A DNA stretch of 11,762 nucleotides from Alphaproteobacteria bacterium (GCA_020851015.1 JADZDN010000453.1:1-11762), one strand, 5' to 3'. Numbered from the stretch's first letter, positions 1 through 6,206 are shown. Translations and numbers: made by a program. The notes: generated from the sequence alone by a model not told the origin.

Positions 1-267
1 CATGCGCACTTCCGTCGGCTTGAACACCTTGGCGTAGTGCGTCATGTAGCAGTTGTTCACCTCCACGTCGGACTGCGTGAAGAAGCGGAAGATCTGCGTC
101 AGCAGGTTGCGCTCCACCGGCGTCAGCTTGCGGTGCCAGTCCTTCACGTCGTCGGCCAGCGGCACCTCCTCGGGCAGCCAGTGGACGCGCTGCTGCGTCA
201 TCCACGCCTCGTAGGCCCAGGGATAGCGGAACGGCTTGTAGACGGGGTTGTCGAGGAGGAGGGACAT
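1..267 (-). CDS. nrdB: Ribonucleoside-diphosphate reductase small subunit, N-terminal part (runs off left edge)
   Basis: The small (radical-generating) subunit of class I ribonucleotide reductase supplies the radical that NrdA uses to reduce ribonucleotides to deoxyribonucleotides in the cytoplasm. Only the first 89 codons are present. The translation starts MSLLLDNPVYKPFRYPWAYE and includes the helix NLLTQIFRFFTQSDVEVNNC, typical of NrdB just before the first metal ligand; an acidic residue here (D67 or E69) probably fills that role. The ATG at 267 is preceded by GGAG five bases upstream on the minus strand. The other metal ligands and the radical tyrosine lie outside the window. The gene follows nrdA on the same strand after 93 bp, the usual nrdAB order, and is presumably co-transcribed with it. 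Family assignment is secure; the metal type cannot be told. Confidence 0.9.
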   Translation of the reverse strand, partial: MSLLLDNPVYKPFRYPWAYEAWMTQQRVHWLPEEVPLADDVKDWHRKLTPVERNLLTQIFRFFTQSDVEVNNCYMTHYAKVFKPTEVRM

Positions 268-280
268 GCGAGCTCCGGTT

Positions 281-301
281 ATCGGTAATCGGTAATCGGG
301 G
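281..301. repeat. Tandem 7-bp repeat ATCGGTA (about 3 copies) in the nrdA-nrdB gap
   Basis: Two exact copies of ATCGGTA (281-287, 288-294) and a degenerate third (ATCGGGG, 295-301) lie just upstream of the nrdB ribosome-binding site. Read on the minus strand the unit is close to CGATTAC, resembling the TGATTAC/TGATCAC units 25-80 bp away. The two sets could therefore pair imperfectly in the nrdA-nrdB transcript. Function unknown. Confidence 0.7.
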
Positions 302-323
302 CGCGACGCGCCAGCGAGTTACC

Positions 324-365
324 GATCACTGATCACTGATCACTGATTACTGACTTCTGATCACT
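324..365. repeat. Tandem 7-bp repeat GATCACT (6 units) reaching the nrdA stop codon
   Basis: Six consecutive 7-bp units are seen: GATCACT three times (324-344), GATTACT, GACTTCT, then GATCACT again (359-365). The last unit overlaps the nrdA TGA stop (361-363). Units are internally palindromic (TGATCA). Together with the ATCGGTA repeats they fill much of the intercistronic gap. They may affect mRNA folding, termination or nrdB translation, or may be a neutral mini-satellite; the sequence alone does not decide. Confidence 0.8.
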
Positions 366-2217
366 GACAAGCAAGGCACTCGTCGTAGTCGATCGCCATC
401 GCGGGGTGTTTCGCCGGCGCGTCGGTCGCGGCGATGGCGGCGGCGACCGGGTTGCCCATGCCCTGGGCATGAACGAGGTTCGCCGCCGATTCCGCCCGCT
501 GGATCGACTTCGAGCGGCAGTAGTAGAGGCTCTTCACGCCGCGCTTCCACGCCATCAGGTGCAGCTGGTGCAAGGTGCGCTTGTGCACGTTGGCGGGCAG
601 AAACACATTCAGCGACTGCGCCTGGCAGATGAAGGGCGTGCGGTCGGCCGCCAGCTCGATCAACCAGCGCTGGTCGATCTCGAACGCGGTCTTGAACACC
701 GTCTTCTCGTGGTCGTTGAGGAAGTCGAGGTGCTGCACCGAGCCCTCGTTGAGGGTGATCGACGACCACACCTCCTCGTCGTTGCGGCCCTTCATGTCCA
801 AGAGCCGCGCCAGGTACTTGTTGCGGACGTTGAAGCTGCCCGACAGCGTCTTGTGCGTGAAGCTGTTGGCCGCCATCGGCTCGATGCCCGGCGAGGCGCC
901 GCCGCAGATGATCGAGATCGACGCGGTGGGCGCGATCGCGATCTTGTTGGAGAAGCGCTCCATGATGCCGTAGTCGGCCGCGTCCGGGCAGGGGCCGCGC
1001 TCCAGCGCCAGGTGGTGCGAGGCCACGTCGGCCTGCTTCTTGACGTGCTCGAAGATGCGGCGGTTCCACACCTTGGCCATCGCCGATTCGATCGGCACCA
1101 TCTGCGACTGCAGGAAGGAGTGCAGCCCCATCACGCCCAGGCCCACGCTGCGCTCGCGATGCGCCGAGTACTTCGCCTTGGCCATGCTGTCGGGGGCGTT
1201 GTCGATGAAGTCCTGCAGCACGTTGTCGAGGAACCGCATCGTGTCCTCGATGAAGCGCGGATCGTCCTGCCACTGCGTGAACGTCTCGAGGTTCAGCGAC
1301 GACAGGCAGCACACCGCCGTACGGTCCTGGCCCAGGTGGTCGATGCCGGTGGGCAGCGTGATCTCGCTGCACAGGTTCGAGGTCTTGACCGAAAGTCCCG
1401 CCATCTTGTGATGCTCGGGCATCGCGCGGTTCACGTGGTCGATGAAGACGATATAGGGCTCGCCGGTCTCCACGCGCGCGGTCAGGATGCGGATCCACAG
1501 CTGGCGCGCCGAGATGCGCCGGATCGGCTGGCCGTCGCGCGGGCTGGTCAGCGCCCATTCCTCGTCCGCCACCACCGCGCGCATGAAGGCGTCGCTGACC
1601 AAGATGCCGTGGTTCAGGTTCGGGGTCTTGCGGTTGGGGTCGCCGCCGGTGGGGCGGCGGATCTCGACGAACTCCTCGATCTCGGGATGGCTGACCGGCA
1701 GGTAGACCGCGGCACTGCCGCGCCGCAGCGAGCCCTGGCTGATCGCCAGCGTCAGCGAATCCATCACCCGCACGAAGGGAATGACGCCCGAGGTCTTGCC
1801 GTTCAGCCCGACCTTCTCGCCGATCGAGCGCAGATTGCCCCAGTAGCTGCCGATGCCGCCGCCGCGCGCGGCCAGCCACACGTTCTCGTTCCACAGGCCG
1901 AGGATGCCGTCGAGGCTGTCGGTCGCCTCGTTGAGGAAGCAGGAGATCGGCAGGCCGCGCTGGGTGCCGCCGTTGGAGAGAATCGGCGTCGCCGGCATCA
2001 GCCACTGATTCGAGATGTAGTCGTAGAGCCGCTGCGCGTGCGCGTGGTCGTCGCCATAGCGCGAGGCCACGCGCGCGAACAGATCCTGGAAGCTTTCCCC
2101 CGGCAGCAGGTAGCGGTCGGACAGCGTGGCCTTCCCGAACTCGGTCAGGCGGTTGTCGCGCGTGCGGTCGATATCCACACGTTGCGCGCGCTCTACCTGT
2201 ACGGCGTCAAACACCAT
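361..2217 (-). CDS. nrdA: Ribonucleoside-diphosphate reductase large subunit (class I), without ATP-cone
   Basis: This is the catalytic subunit of class I ribonucleotide reductase, forming dNTPs with NrdB. Numbered from the ATG at 2217 (618 aa): a substrate-site cysteine near C93 (GLPISCFLNEA), the thiyl cysteine and glutamate in SNLCSEI (C283, E285), the partner cysteine in AVCCLSSLN (about C303), the radical-transfer tyrosine pair in SLYYCRSKS (565-566), and the C-terminal shuttle cysteines in ECLACQ (614, 617). These match E. coli C225, C439/E441, C462, Y730/Y731 and C754/C759. The protein is shorter than E. coli NrdA (761 aa): the N-terminal ATP-cone is absent. I chose ATG 2217 because AGGAGG lies just upstream; an in-frame ATG at 2229 and GTG at 2241 would add 4 or 8 residues, and the GTG at 2214 would give a more usual spacing. 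Confidence 0.93.
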   Translation of the reverse strand: MVFDAVQVERAQRVDIDRTRDNRLTEFGKATLSDRYLLPGESFQDLFARVASRYGDDHAHAQRLYDYISNQWLMPATPILSNGGTQRGLPISCFLNEATDSLDGILGLWNENVWLAARGGGIGSYWGNLRSIGEKVGLNGKTSGVIPFVRVMDSLTLAISQGSLRRGSAAVYLPVSHPEIEEFVEIRRPTGGDPNRKTPNLNHGILVSDAFMRAVVADEEWALTSPRDGQPIRRISARQLWIRILTARVETGEPYIVFIDHVNRAMPEHHKMAGLSVKTSNLCSEITLPTGIDHLGQDRTAVCCLSSLNLETFTQWQDDPRFIEDTMRFLDNVLQDFIDNAPDSMAKAKYSAHRERSVGLGVMGLHSFLQSQMVPIESAMAKVWNRRIFEHVKKQADVASHHLALERGPCPDAADYGIMERFSNKIAIAPTASISIICGGASPGIEPMAANSFTHKTLSGSFNVRNKYLARLLDMKGRNDEEVWSSITLNEGSVQHLDFLNDHEKTVFKTAFEIDQRWLIELAADRTPFICQAQSLNVFLPANVHKRTLHQLHLMAWKRGVKSLYYCRSKSIQRAESAANLVHAQGMGNPVAAAIAATDAPAKHPAMAIDYDECLACQ

Positions 2218-2236
2218 CCCCCTCCTCATCCCCAAT

Positions 2237-2254
2237 TCCACAGCCTGTGGATAA
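2237..2254. promoter_or_regulatory. Palindrome with a perfect DnaA box upstream of nrdA
   Basis: TCCACAGCCTGTGGA (2237-2251) is a 15-bp palindrome. Its right half runs into TGTGGATAA (2246-2254), the exact reverse complement of the DnaA box TTATCCACA. It sits about 20-37 bp upstream of the nrdA ATG. DnaA control of nrdAB is established in E. coli; applying it here is inference. A second, degenerate NrdR half is another reading of the palindrome. Confidence 0.5.
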
Positions 2255-2263
2255 CAATTATGT

Positions 2264-2279
2264 GCACAACATCTTGTGT
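2264..2279. promoter_or_regulatory. NrdR-box-like palindrome upstream of nrdA
   Basis: GCACAACATCTTGTGT contains the inverted repeat CACAA-N4-TTGTG and closely matches the 16-bp NrdR consensus (ACAC-A/T-ATAT-A/T-GTGT). NrdR is the ATP/dATP-sensing repressor of ribonucleotide reductase genes and normally binds two tandem boxes. A weaker candidate partner (ACCCCAGGACTTGAAG, 2297-2312) lies 17 bp further upstream and shares the CC..A...CTTG positions. The position, 47-62 bp before the nrdA start, suits repression. Confidence 0.55.
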
Positions 2280-2324
2280 GCTTGGTCTGGGACGATACCC
2301 CAGGACTTGAAGGTTAGCCAAGTC

Positions 2325-2339
2325 GAACAAAAGAAGAAC
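2325..2339. promoter_or_regulatory. LexA (SOS) box of alphaproteobacterial type, GAAC-N7-GAAC
   Basis: GAACAAAAGAAGAAC is a perfect GAAC-N7-GAAC direct repeat, the LexA operator form of alphaproteobacteria (GTTC-N7-GTTC on the other strand). It lies between nrdA (minus strand, 108 bp away) and the broken SRAP gene (plus strand, 67 bp away). SRAP genes are often SOS-controlled, so the site may originally have served that gene. On the nrdA side it is followed by a possible -35 TTGGCT and, 18 bp later, a possible -10 TATCGT. No LexA gene is in view. Confidence 0.6.
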
Positions 2340-2405
2340 GACAGTGCATGGTACTCAAACGCACCGCTCCCGCAAGGGAATAGGCGGTGGAAAGAGTGTG
2401 AAGCG

Positions 2406-2745
2406 ATGTGCGGCCGTTTCCTCCTGACATCCCCGATCGAGGCGCTCAGGCGCCTGTTCGGCGTCGATGCCGCGATCAACCTGGGCGCGCTACAACATCG
2501 CGCCGACCCAGCAGACGCCGGTGGTGCGGCTGGACGCGGCCGGCGGGCGCGAGCTGGTGCCGATGCGCTGGGGGCTGATCCCGTCCTGGGCCAAGGACGC
2601 CACGATCGACGCCAAGCTGATCAACGCGCGGGCCGACACGGTGGCGACCAAGGCCAGCGCGCGACGTGAAATAGGCGCTGATCGGCGTTTCCCATCCTTC
2701 GAGACGCTCGCTGCGCTCGTTCCTCAGGATGACGCGATGGATTAG
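2406..2745 (+). pseudogene. Broken SRAP (SOS response-associated peptidase, YedK/HMCES-like) gene
   Basis: SRAP proteins bind abasic sites in single-stranded DNA through a thiazolidine link to Cys2. The first frame begins MCGRFLLTSPIEALRRLFGV with Cys2 in place. Near 2488 the homology jumps to the next frame, which gives ARYNIAPTQQTPVVR, LVPMRWGLIPSWA and INARADTVATK, all SRAP motifs including the Asn of INAR. The junction needs one extra G or two lost bases. Homology then stops near 2660; the expected FRR..CL.PADGFYEW part and the catalytic Glu and His of the C-terminal half are missing. The second frame reads on into a palindromic repeat and ends at TAG 2743-2745. The gene is therefore frameshifted and truncated to roughly the first third. 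A sequencing error could explain the frameshift, but not the truncation. Confidence 0.85.
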
Positions 2746-2804
2746 CGTAGGCAAAAAGATCGCGTCATCCTGAGGAGGCCGCGAAGCGGCCGTCTCGAAG
2801 AATG
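2693..2804. repeat. REPIN-like double palindrome
   Basis: Two copies of a REP-like unit lie in opposite orientation. The inner arms are a perfect 17-bp inverted repeat, CCTCAGGATGACGCGAT (2722-2738) and its complement (2759-2775), around a 20-bp loop. The outer arms CATCCTTCGAGACG (2693-2706) and CGTCTCGAAGAATG (2791-2804) match with one mismatch. A single related unit occurs at 10272-10309. The element sits exactly where SRAP homology is lost. Confidence 0.8.
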
Positions 2805-2862
2805 ATGGACACGACCACGCCTGCCGTTCCTTGGACTACGGATGTCGCCGCAGTCGCCATCC

Positions 2863-2885
2863 GGCATAGGATCGGGCATAGAATC
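2863..2885 (+). repeat. Short direct repeat GGCATAGGATC / GGCATAGAATC before the phyH-family gene
   Basis: Two 11-bp copies with one mismatch begin 12 bp apart, 33-55 bp upstream of the dioxygenase start. The second contains TAGAAT, a passable -10 element, but no good -35 is seen at the right distance. It could be part of that gene's promoter or operator; the evidence is thin. Confidence 0.3.
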
Positions 2886-2917
2886 CGGCCAAAGCCGCCA
2901 ATTACGGGAAGAACGCC

Positions 2918-3796
2918 ATGGGCCTCGACGTCGCCGCCGAAAGCAAGGACCACGCCGGCCATTACTGGGAGCACGGCTACGCCATCCTGCGCGGCCTGTT
3001 CACCAAGGCCGAGATGGCGGAGATCCAAGCGGAGACCAGGCGCATCTACGCGGAGGGGCTGAAGCACCACGCCAGCTACCGCGACCACAACGTCTACTAC
3101 GAGATCCTGCCCGAGGCCTTCGCCGGCAAGCGCTACGTGCTGCAGGCGCACTGGATGTCCTGGATCAGCCCGATCTTCGAGAAGCTCAGGCGCGACCCGC
3201 GCTACCTGACGGCGCTCGAGCCGCTCCTGGGCAACGACATCAAGCAGCCGGCGCAGCAGATCCACTGGAAGCCGCCGGGCGCCAACCTCACCGGCTACCG
3301 CTTCCACCAGGACCTGCGCTTCCGCGAGCGCAACGGCGCCTATCGCGACCTGATGACGGCCTGGCTCAATACCGGCCTCGCGATCGACCCGGCGACGCGC
3401 GCGAACGGCTGCCTGCGCGTCGTCAGGGGCAGCCACAAGAAGGGCTACCTGGGCTTGTCGGACGACGGGCCGCTGATGAAGGGCGCCACCCAGGACGCCG
3501 AGTTGCAGCAGGCCGGGCTGGACCTGAAGGACATCGTCGACGTCGAGCTGGAGCCCGGCGACCTCGCGATCTGGGGCCTGCTCACCGTGCACGGCTCGGA
3601 CGCCAACCGCTCGGCCATGGACCGCGCCTTCGCCATCTCGGGCTACGTGCAGGCGCACAACAGCGACCGCGGCGAATGGGCGTTCCGCGACGGCAAGCCC
3701 GTGCCGCTCGGCCCCGTGCCGGAGATCTGCAAGTACGAAAAGCTGCGCGAGAAGCCCGGCCCGTTCTACGAAGACAGCAAGTGGTACGCGGCCTAG
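2918..3796 (+). CDS. Phytanoyl-CoA dioxygenase (PhyH) family Fe(II)/2-oxoglutarate oxygenase
   Basis: A 292-aa cytoplasmic protein of the PhyH family, non-haem iron enzymes that hydroxylate a substrate using O2 and 2-oxoglutarate. The double-stranded beta-helix core carries the facial triad: H130 and D132 in YRFHQDLRF (HxD) and the distal H225 in LTVHGSDANRS, with R231 six residues on as the probable 2-oxoglutarate-binding arginine. GCLRVVRGSHKKG (165-176) and ELEPGDLAIWG are further family signatures. No signal peptide is seen. The start has GGGAAGA about six bases upstream and follows a 113-bp leader after the REPIN-like repeat. The length is normal and nothing looks broken. The substrate is unknown: family members act on phytanoyl-CoA, osmolytes, phosphonates and secondary metabolites, and no neighbouring pathway gene helps. 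Confidence 0.85.
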   Translation: MGLDVAAESKDHAGHYWEHGYAILRGLFTKAEMAEIQAETRRIYAEGLKHHASYRDHNVYYEILPEAFAGKRYVLQAHWMSWISPIFEKLRRDPRYLTALEPLLGNDIKQPAQQIHWKPPGANLTGYRFHQDLRFRERNGAYRDLMTAWLNTGLAIDPATRANGCLRVVRGSHKKGYLGLSDDGPLMKGATQDAELQQAGLDLKDIVDVELEPGDLAIWGLLTVHGSDANRSAMDRAFAISGYVQAHNSDRGEWAFRDGKPVPLGPVPEICKYEKLREKPGPFYEDSKWYAA

Positions 3797-3798
3797 GC

Positions 3799-3824
3799 GC
3801 GGGCGACGGGCCCGCCCGCTTCTT
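3799..3824. terminator. Hairpin between convergent genes, probable terminator
   Basis: GCGGGC (3799-3804) and GCCCGC (3814-3819) form a six-pair GC stem with a nine-base loop, followed on the plus strand by the T-rich TTCTT. It lies in the 41-bp gap between the stop of the PhyH gene and that of the convergent minus-strand gene, so it probably ends the plus-strand transcript. The T-run is short. Confidence 0.5.
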
Positions 3825-3837
3825 CATTCGCCCCGGC

Positions 3838-4356
3838 CTAGAGCGCCGGCCGGTCCTCGCAGTCCAGCCGCACGGTGGCGAACTCGGCGTCGCGGAATTG
3901 CGGGATGTCGCGCGGCGTCATCGTGCCCTCCAGGCGCTTGCCGCCCCGGATCCTTAGCTCGTAGGCCGCCCCGCCCGGCGAGGTGAACACCATCCGCTCG
4001 TGGACGACGAACAGGTTGGCGGCGCGCCCCAGCGTCTCGAAGCTCTTCGCGCTCGCGGGGTCGAGCCAGGGCTGCGTGCCGGCCGCGCGCTCGATCCGCG
4101 CGGTCAGCTGCCCGCCCTCGAGCGCGAAGAACAGGCGCAGCGCCCCCTGGCCCGCGCGCACCCGCTCGGGCGCCAGGCGGTTGGGCGTGGCGTCGTACTT
4201 GCCCAGGCACAGCCAGCGCGCGAACTGCGCCGGATCGGCGCCGGTCACGTTGCGCGCGGCCTGGGCCCGGGCCGGCGTCGCGCACGCCATCGCGGCGGCG
4301 AGAACGCCGGCGGGAACGCAAGCGGCGGCGAACAAGTAGCGGATGCGATGGTGCAT
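3838..4356 (-). CDS. Small exported protein of unknown function
   Basis: I do not recognise this 172-aa protein. It starts MHHRIRYLFAAACVPAGVLA, with a positive n-region, a hydrophobic stretch and a likely signal peptidase I site after ATPARAQA (about residue 33), so the mature part of about 139 residues should be periplasmic. Two cysteines flank the mature domain (C50 in RWLCLGKYD, C166 near the end in RLDCEDRP) and may form a disulfide. The middle has alternating strands (LRLFFALEGGQLTARIER, LFVVHERMVFTS, YELRIRGGKRLEG) that suggest a small beta-rich fold. The ATG at 4356 is preceded by GGGAG at good spacing; the frame stays open upstream to 4488, but that extension is Arg-rich and would bury the signal peptide. 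The gene is divergent from the hydrolase at 4568. Confidence 0.7.
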   Translation of the reverse strand: MHHRIRYLFAAACVPAGVLAAAMACATPARAQAARNVTGADPAQFARWLCLGKYDATPNRLAPERVRAGQGALRLFFALEGGQLTARIERAAGTQPWLDPASAKSFETLGRAANLFVVHERMVFTSPGGAAYELRIRGGKRLEGTMTPRDIPQFRDAEFATVRLDCEDRPAL

Positions 4357-4567
4357 GGCGGGGCTCCCTGCCCTCGGGCGCGCGTCGAGCCTACGCTTTC
4401 GCCGGCCCGGCCGCATCCCGCGTTCGACCCGGCGGATTCGAGGCCGGAGACCTTGCGAATTCCTTAAGGCCCCGTCCGCCCATCCCACCGAGATGTGAGC
4501 CGGCCGGCGCTGGCCGCCATGCTAGGCTCGCCTCCAACAATCAGGCCAGCGAACCAGGAGGAAACCG

Positions 4568-5539
4568 ATGACCGCCGCGATCCGCCCGCCCGTCCATGCG
4601 TCCCCTTCGGCCACGCCCCGAGGGGCGGCGACGCCGAGCGTCCCGACGCCAAGCGTCCTCACCCAGGACTGGATCGACCAGCGCGTCTTCGATCTCTACG
4701 ACGAGTACTGCCACGGCCGCATCGACCGCCGCGCCTTCCTGGAGCGCGCGGCGCTGGTGGCCGGCGGGCTGGCGATGGCCTATGCGCTGCTGCCGAACTA
4801 CGCGCGCGCGCAGACCGTCTCGTTCACCGACCCGAAGATCAAGGCCAGCTACGTCACCTACGATTCGCCCGGCGGCACGTCGGGCAAGATGCGCGGCTAC
4901 CTGGTGCAGCCGGTGACCGGCCAGCCGGGGACCGGCAAATTCCCCGCCGTGCTGGTGGTGCACGAGAATCGCGGCCTCAACCCCTATATCGAGGACGTGG
5001 CGCGCCGCGCCGCGCTCGACGGCTTCGTGGCCCTGGCGCCGGACGGGCTGTTCCCGCTCGGCGGCTATCCCGGCAACGACGACGACGGCCGCGAGCTGCA
5101 AGCCAAGCTCGAGCAGCCCAAGCTGCGCACCGACATGCTGAACTCGGCCAAGTTCGTGAAGGCGCACGCGCTGTCCACCGGCAAGCTGGGCGTGACCGGC
5201 TTCTGCTGGGGCGGCGGCACGACCAACTGGCTGGCCGCGACGCTGGGCGCCGAGATGCAGGCCGGCGCGCCCTTCTACGGCGCCGCCGCGGCGACCGCGA
5301 CGGTGCCGCAGATCAAGGCGCCGCTCTTGTGCCACTACGCCGAGACCGACCCCAACATCAACGGCCAGATCGCCGACTTCGACGCGGCGCTGAAGGCCGC
5401 CGGCGTGGCGCACGAGATGCACACCTACCCCGGCACCCAGCACGGCTTCCACAACAACTCCACCCCGCGCTACCAGGAAGCCGCCGCGAAGCTGGCGTGG
5501 GAGCGCACGGTGGCGTGGTTTAGGAAACACCTGGCGTAG
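4568..5539 (+). CDS. Dienelactone hydrolase-family protein with Tat-type signal
   Basis: A 323-aa alpha/beta hydrolase of the dienelactone hydrolase family (YghX-like branch), probably hydrolysing an ester or lactone in the periplasm. The expected triad is visible: nucleophile C213 in GFCWGGG, D261 in AETDPNIN and H292 in TQHGFHN. E133 in VVHENRG corresponds to the conserved Glu of the family. Residues 54-82 (RRAFLERAALVAGG up to NYARAQ) look like a twin-arginine signal with a hydrophobic stretch and an ARA-Q cleavage site. It is preceded by an unusually long N-terminal segment of about 50 residues that includes a Pro/Ser/Thr-rich stretch. A perfect AGGAGG lies six bases before the ATG, so this start is well supported despite the extension. 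No catabolic cluster surrounds the gene, so the natural substrate is unknown. Confidence 0.88.
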   Translation: MTAAIRPPVHASPSATPRGAATPSVPTPSVLTQDWIDQRVFDLYDEYCHGRIDRRAFLERAALVAGGLAMAYALLPNYARAQTVSFTDPKIKASYVTYDSPGGTSGKMRGYLVQPVTGQPGTGKFPAVLVVHENRGLNPYIEDVARRAALDGFVALAPDGLFPLGGYPGNDDDGRELQAKLEQPKLRTDMLNSAKFVKAHALSTGKLGVTGFCWGGGTTNWLAATLGAEMQAGAPFYGAAAATATVPQIKAPLLCHYAETDPNINGQIADFDAALKAAGVAHEMHTYPGTQHGFHNNSTPRYQEAAAKLAWERTVAWFRKHLA

Positions 5540-5626
5540 GCGAGACCGGCGCGGGGCGCTGCCGAGGAGCGCCACCAAAACCGCCGGCACCGCGCCTCTC
5601 CTCGACCTGCCTCATTGCAGCGTCAC

Positions 5627-5653
5627 CTCATCCTGAGCCTGTCGAAGGATGAG
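5627..5653. repeat. Palindromic repeat CTCATCCT-N11-AGGATGAG
   Basis: A perfect 8-bp inverted repeat with the loop GAGCCTGTCGA lies 88 bp after the hydrolase stop. This TCATCCTGAGCCTGTCGAAGGATGA form is a familiar dispersed palindrome in alphaproteobacterial intergenic DNA and is related to the REP-like units elsewhere in this window. There is no T-run, so a role as terminator is only possible. Confidence 0.6.
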
Positions 5654-5820
5654 CGCGGCGCTACTGCGCCCTCGTCACGCAGGACGTCATGCCAGGGCCT
5701 GGCCCGCGGCCCTGAGGCTTATCAAAAGGCCCACCGGCCATAGGCGCCCCCATGCGACCGCCCTGCAGGAACAATTCGCGGAACGGCAGCATAGGGACGA
5801 AGACACCCGCCGCGCAGAAT
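5654..5820. other. GC-rich gene-free stretch at the left border of the accessory island
   Basis: No plausible coding frame or RNA gene is seen. The piece around 5690-5730 (GCCAGGGCCTGGCCCGCGGCCCTG) is made of overlapping short inverted repeats and resembles degenerate dispersed intergenic repeats. At about 5821 base composition changes abruptly from GC-rich to AT-rich, which I take as the island edge. No direct repeat or integrase was found to mark an attachment site. Confidence 0.4.
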
Positions 5821-5824
5821 GAAT

Positions 5825-5853
5825 TTGACTCAGAATTTCTGCTAAATTATACA
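5825..5853 (+). promoter_or_regulatory. Sigma-70-type promoter of the small protein-GHKL operon
   Basis: TTGACT (5825-5830) and TATACA (5848-5853) are separated by exactly 17 bp inside an AT-rich stretch that stands out from the GC-rich surroundings. Transcription would begin near 5860, leaving a leader of about 45 nt before the 88-aa gene. Confidence 0.65.
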
Positions 5854-5876
5854 AGTAAATACCCTGTAAATTATAC
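5843..5876 (+). promoter_or_regulatory. Direct repeat TAAATTATAC spanning the -10 and transcription start
   Basis: TAAATTATAC occurs exactly twice, at 5843-5852 and 5867-5876, 24 bp apart. The first covers the -10 element and the second lies just after the expected start of transcription. Each is an imperfect palindrome (GTA...TAC around the second). The placement is that of a paired repressor operator. The BrnA-like protein of this island is a possible ligand, but nothing in the sequence proves it. Confidence 0.45.
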
Positions 5877-5904
5877 GATTAAAAACTAGCAAAAGAGGTG
5901 ATAG

Positions 5905-6171
5905 ATGGCTGAGAAAGCTAACGCTGACGCAAAAGAAAAGAGCGCCAAAAAGGCAGAAAAGCGTGAGAAATTCGTCGAACTGGCCGAGAATCGCACTAAG
6001 AACGCGATCAAGGCGATCCGCGTGATCGCCAAGCTGGGCAACAAGAATGCCTATGAGTACACCGAAGCCGACGTGCTCAAGATTGCCAAGGCGCTCACCC
6101 GCGAGATTGAGCAAATGAAGGCACGAATGTCGTCCATTGGGGGCAAAGACTCTGTGGACTTCACACTGTAA
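5905..6171 (+). CDS. Small Lys-rich, probably helical protein, first gene of the GHKL operon
   Basis: An 88-aa protein with no function I can name. Residues 1-25 are almost only Ala, Lys, Glu and Asp, suggesting a charged helix or disordered basic tail able to touch nucleic acid. Residues 26-78 (FVELAENRTKNAIKAIRVIAKLGNKNAYEYTEADVLKIAKAL and on) form an amphipathic, likely helical domain; the pattern IRxIxxLxNxxxYEYTExDVxKI looks like a conserved small-protein family, though I cannot name it. The ribosome-binding site is excellent (AGAGGTGAT ending three bases before the ATG). The stop is 35 bp before the GHKL ATPase gene, so the two are almost surely one operon. A role as accessory or regulatory partner of the ATPase is inference from this linkage. 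Confidence 0.8.
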   Translation: MAEKANADAKEKSAKKAEKREKFVELAENRTKNAIKAIRVIAKLGNKNAYEYTEADVLKIAKALTREIEQMKARMSSIGGKDSVDFTL

Positions 6172-6206
6172 GGTTGTGTTAGCGTAACCCGTATGGGGAG
6201 GCCGCA

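Noticed and set aside
281..365. CRISPR-like array
   Set aside because: The repeats are 7 bp long and directly adjacent, without unique spacers; no cas genes are near.
2246..2254. DnaA box as part of a replication origin
   Set aside because: Only one perfect box, no AT-rich unwinding region and no origin-associated genes; its position fits nrdA control better.
406..2310. 634-codon open frame on the plus strand opposite nrdA
   Set aside because: It is an antisense shadow: the opposite strand encodes NrdA with all catalytic motifs, and this frame gives a His/Arg/Ala-rich product without family motifs, as expected for high-GC DNA.
2842..3957. 371-codon plus-strand frame overlapping the PhyH gene
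   Set aside because: Out-of-frame Arg/Pro-rich translation; the PhyH frame carries the HxD...H iron site and a proper start.
4541..5590. 349-codon minus-strand frame opposite the dienelactone hydrolase gene
   Set aside because: Low-complexity Val/Ala/Arg/Gly product with no ribosome-binding site, fully explained by GC-rich antisense of a gene with an intact catalytic triad.
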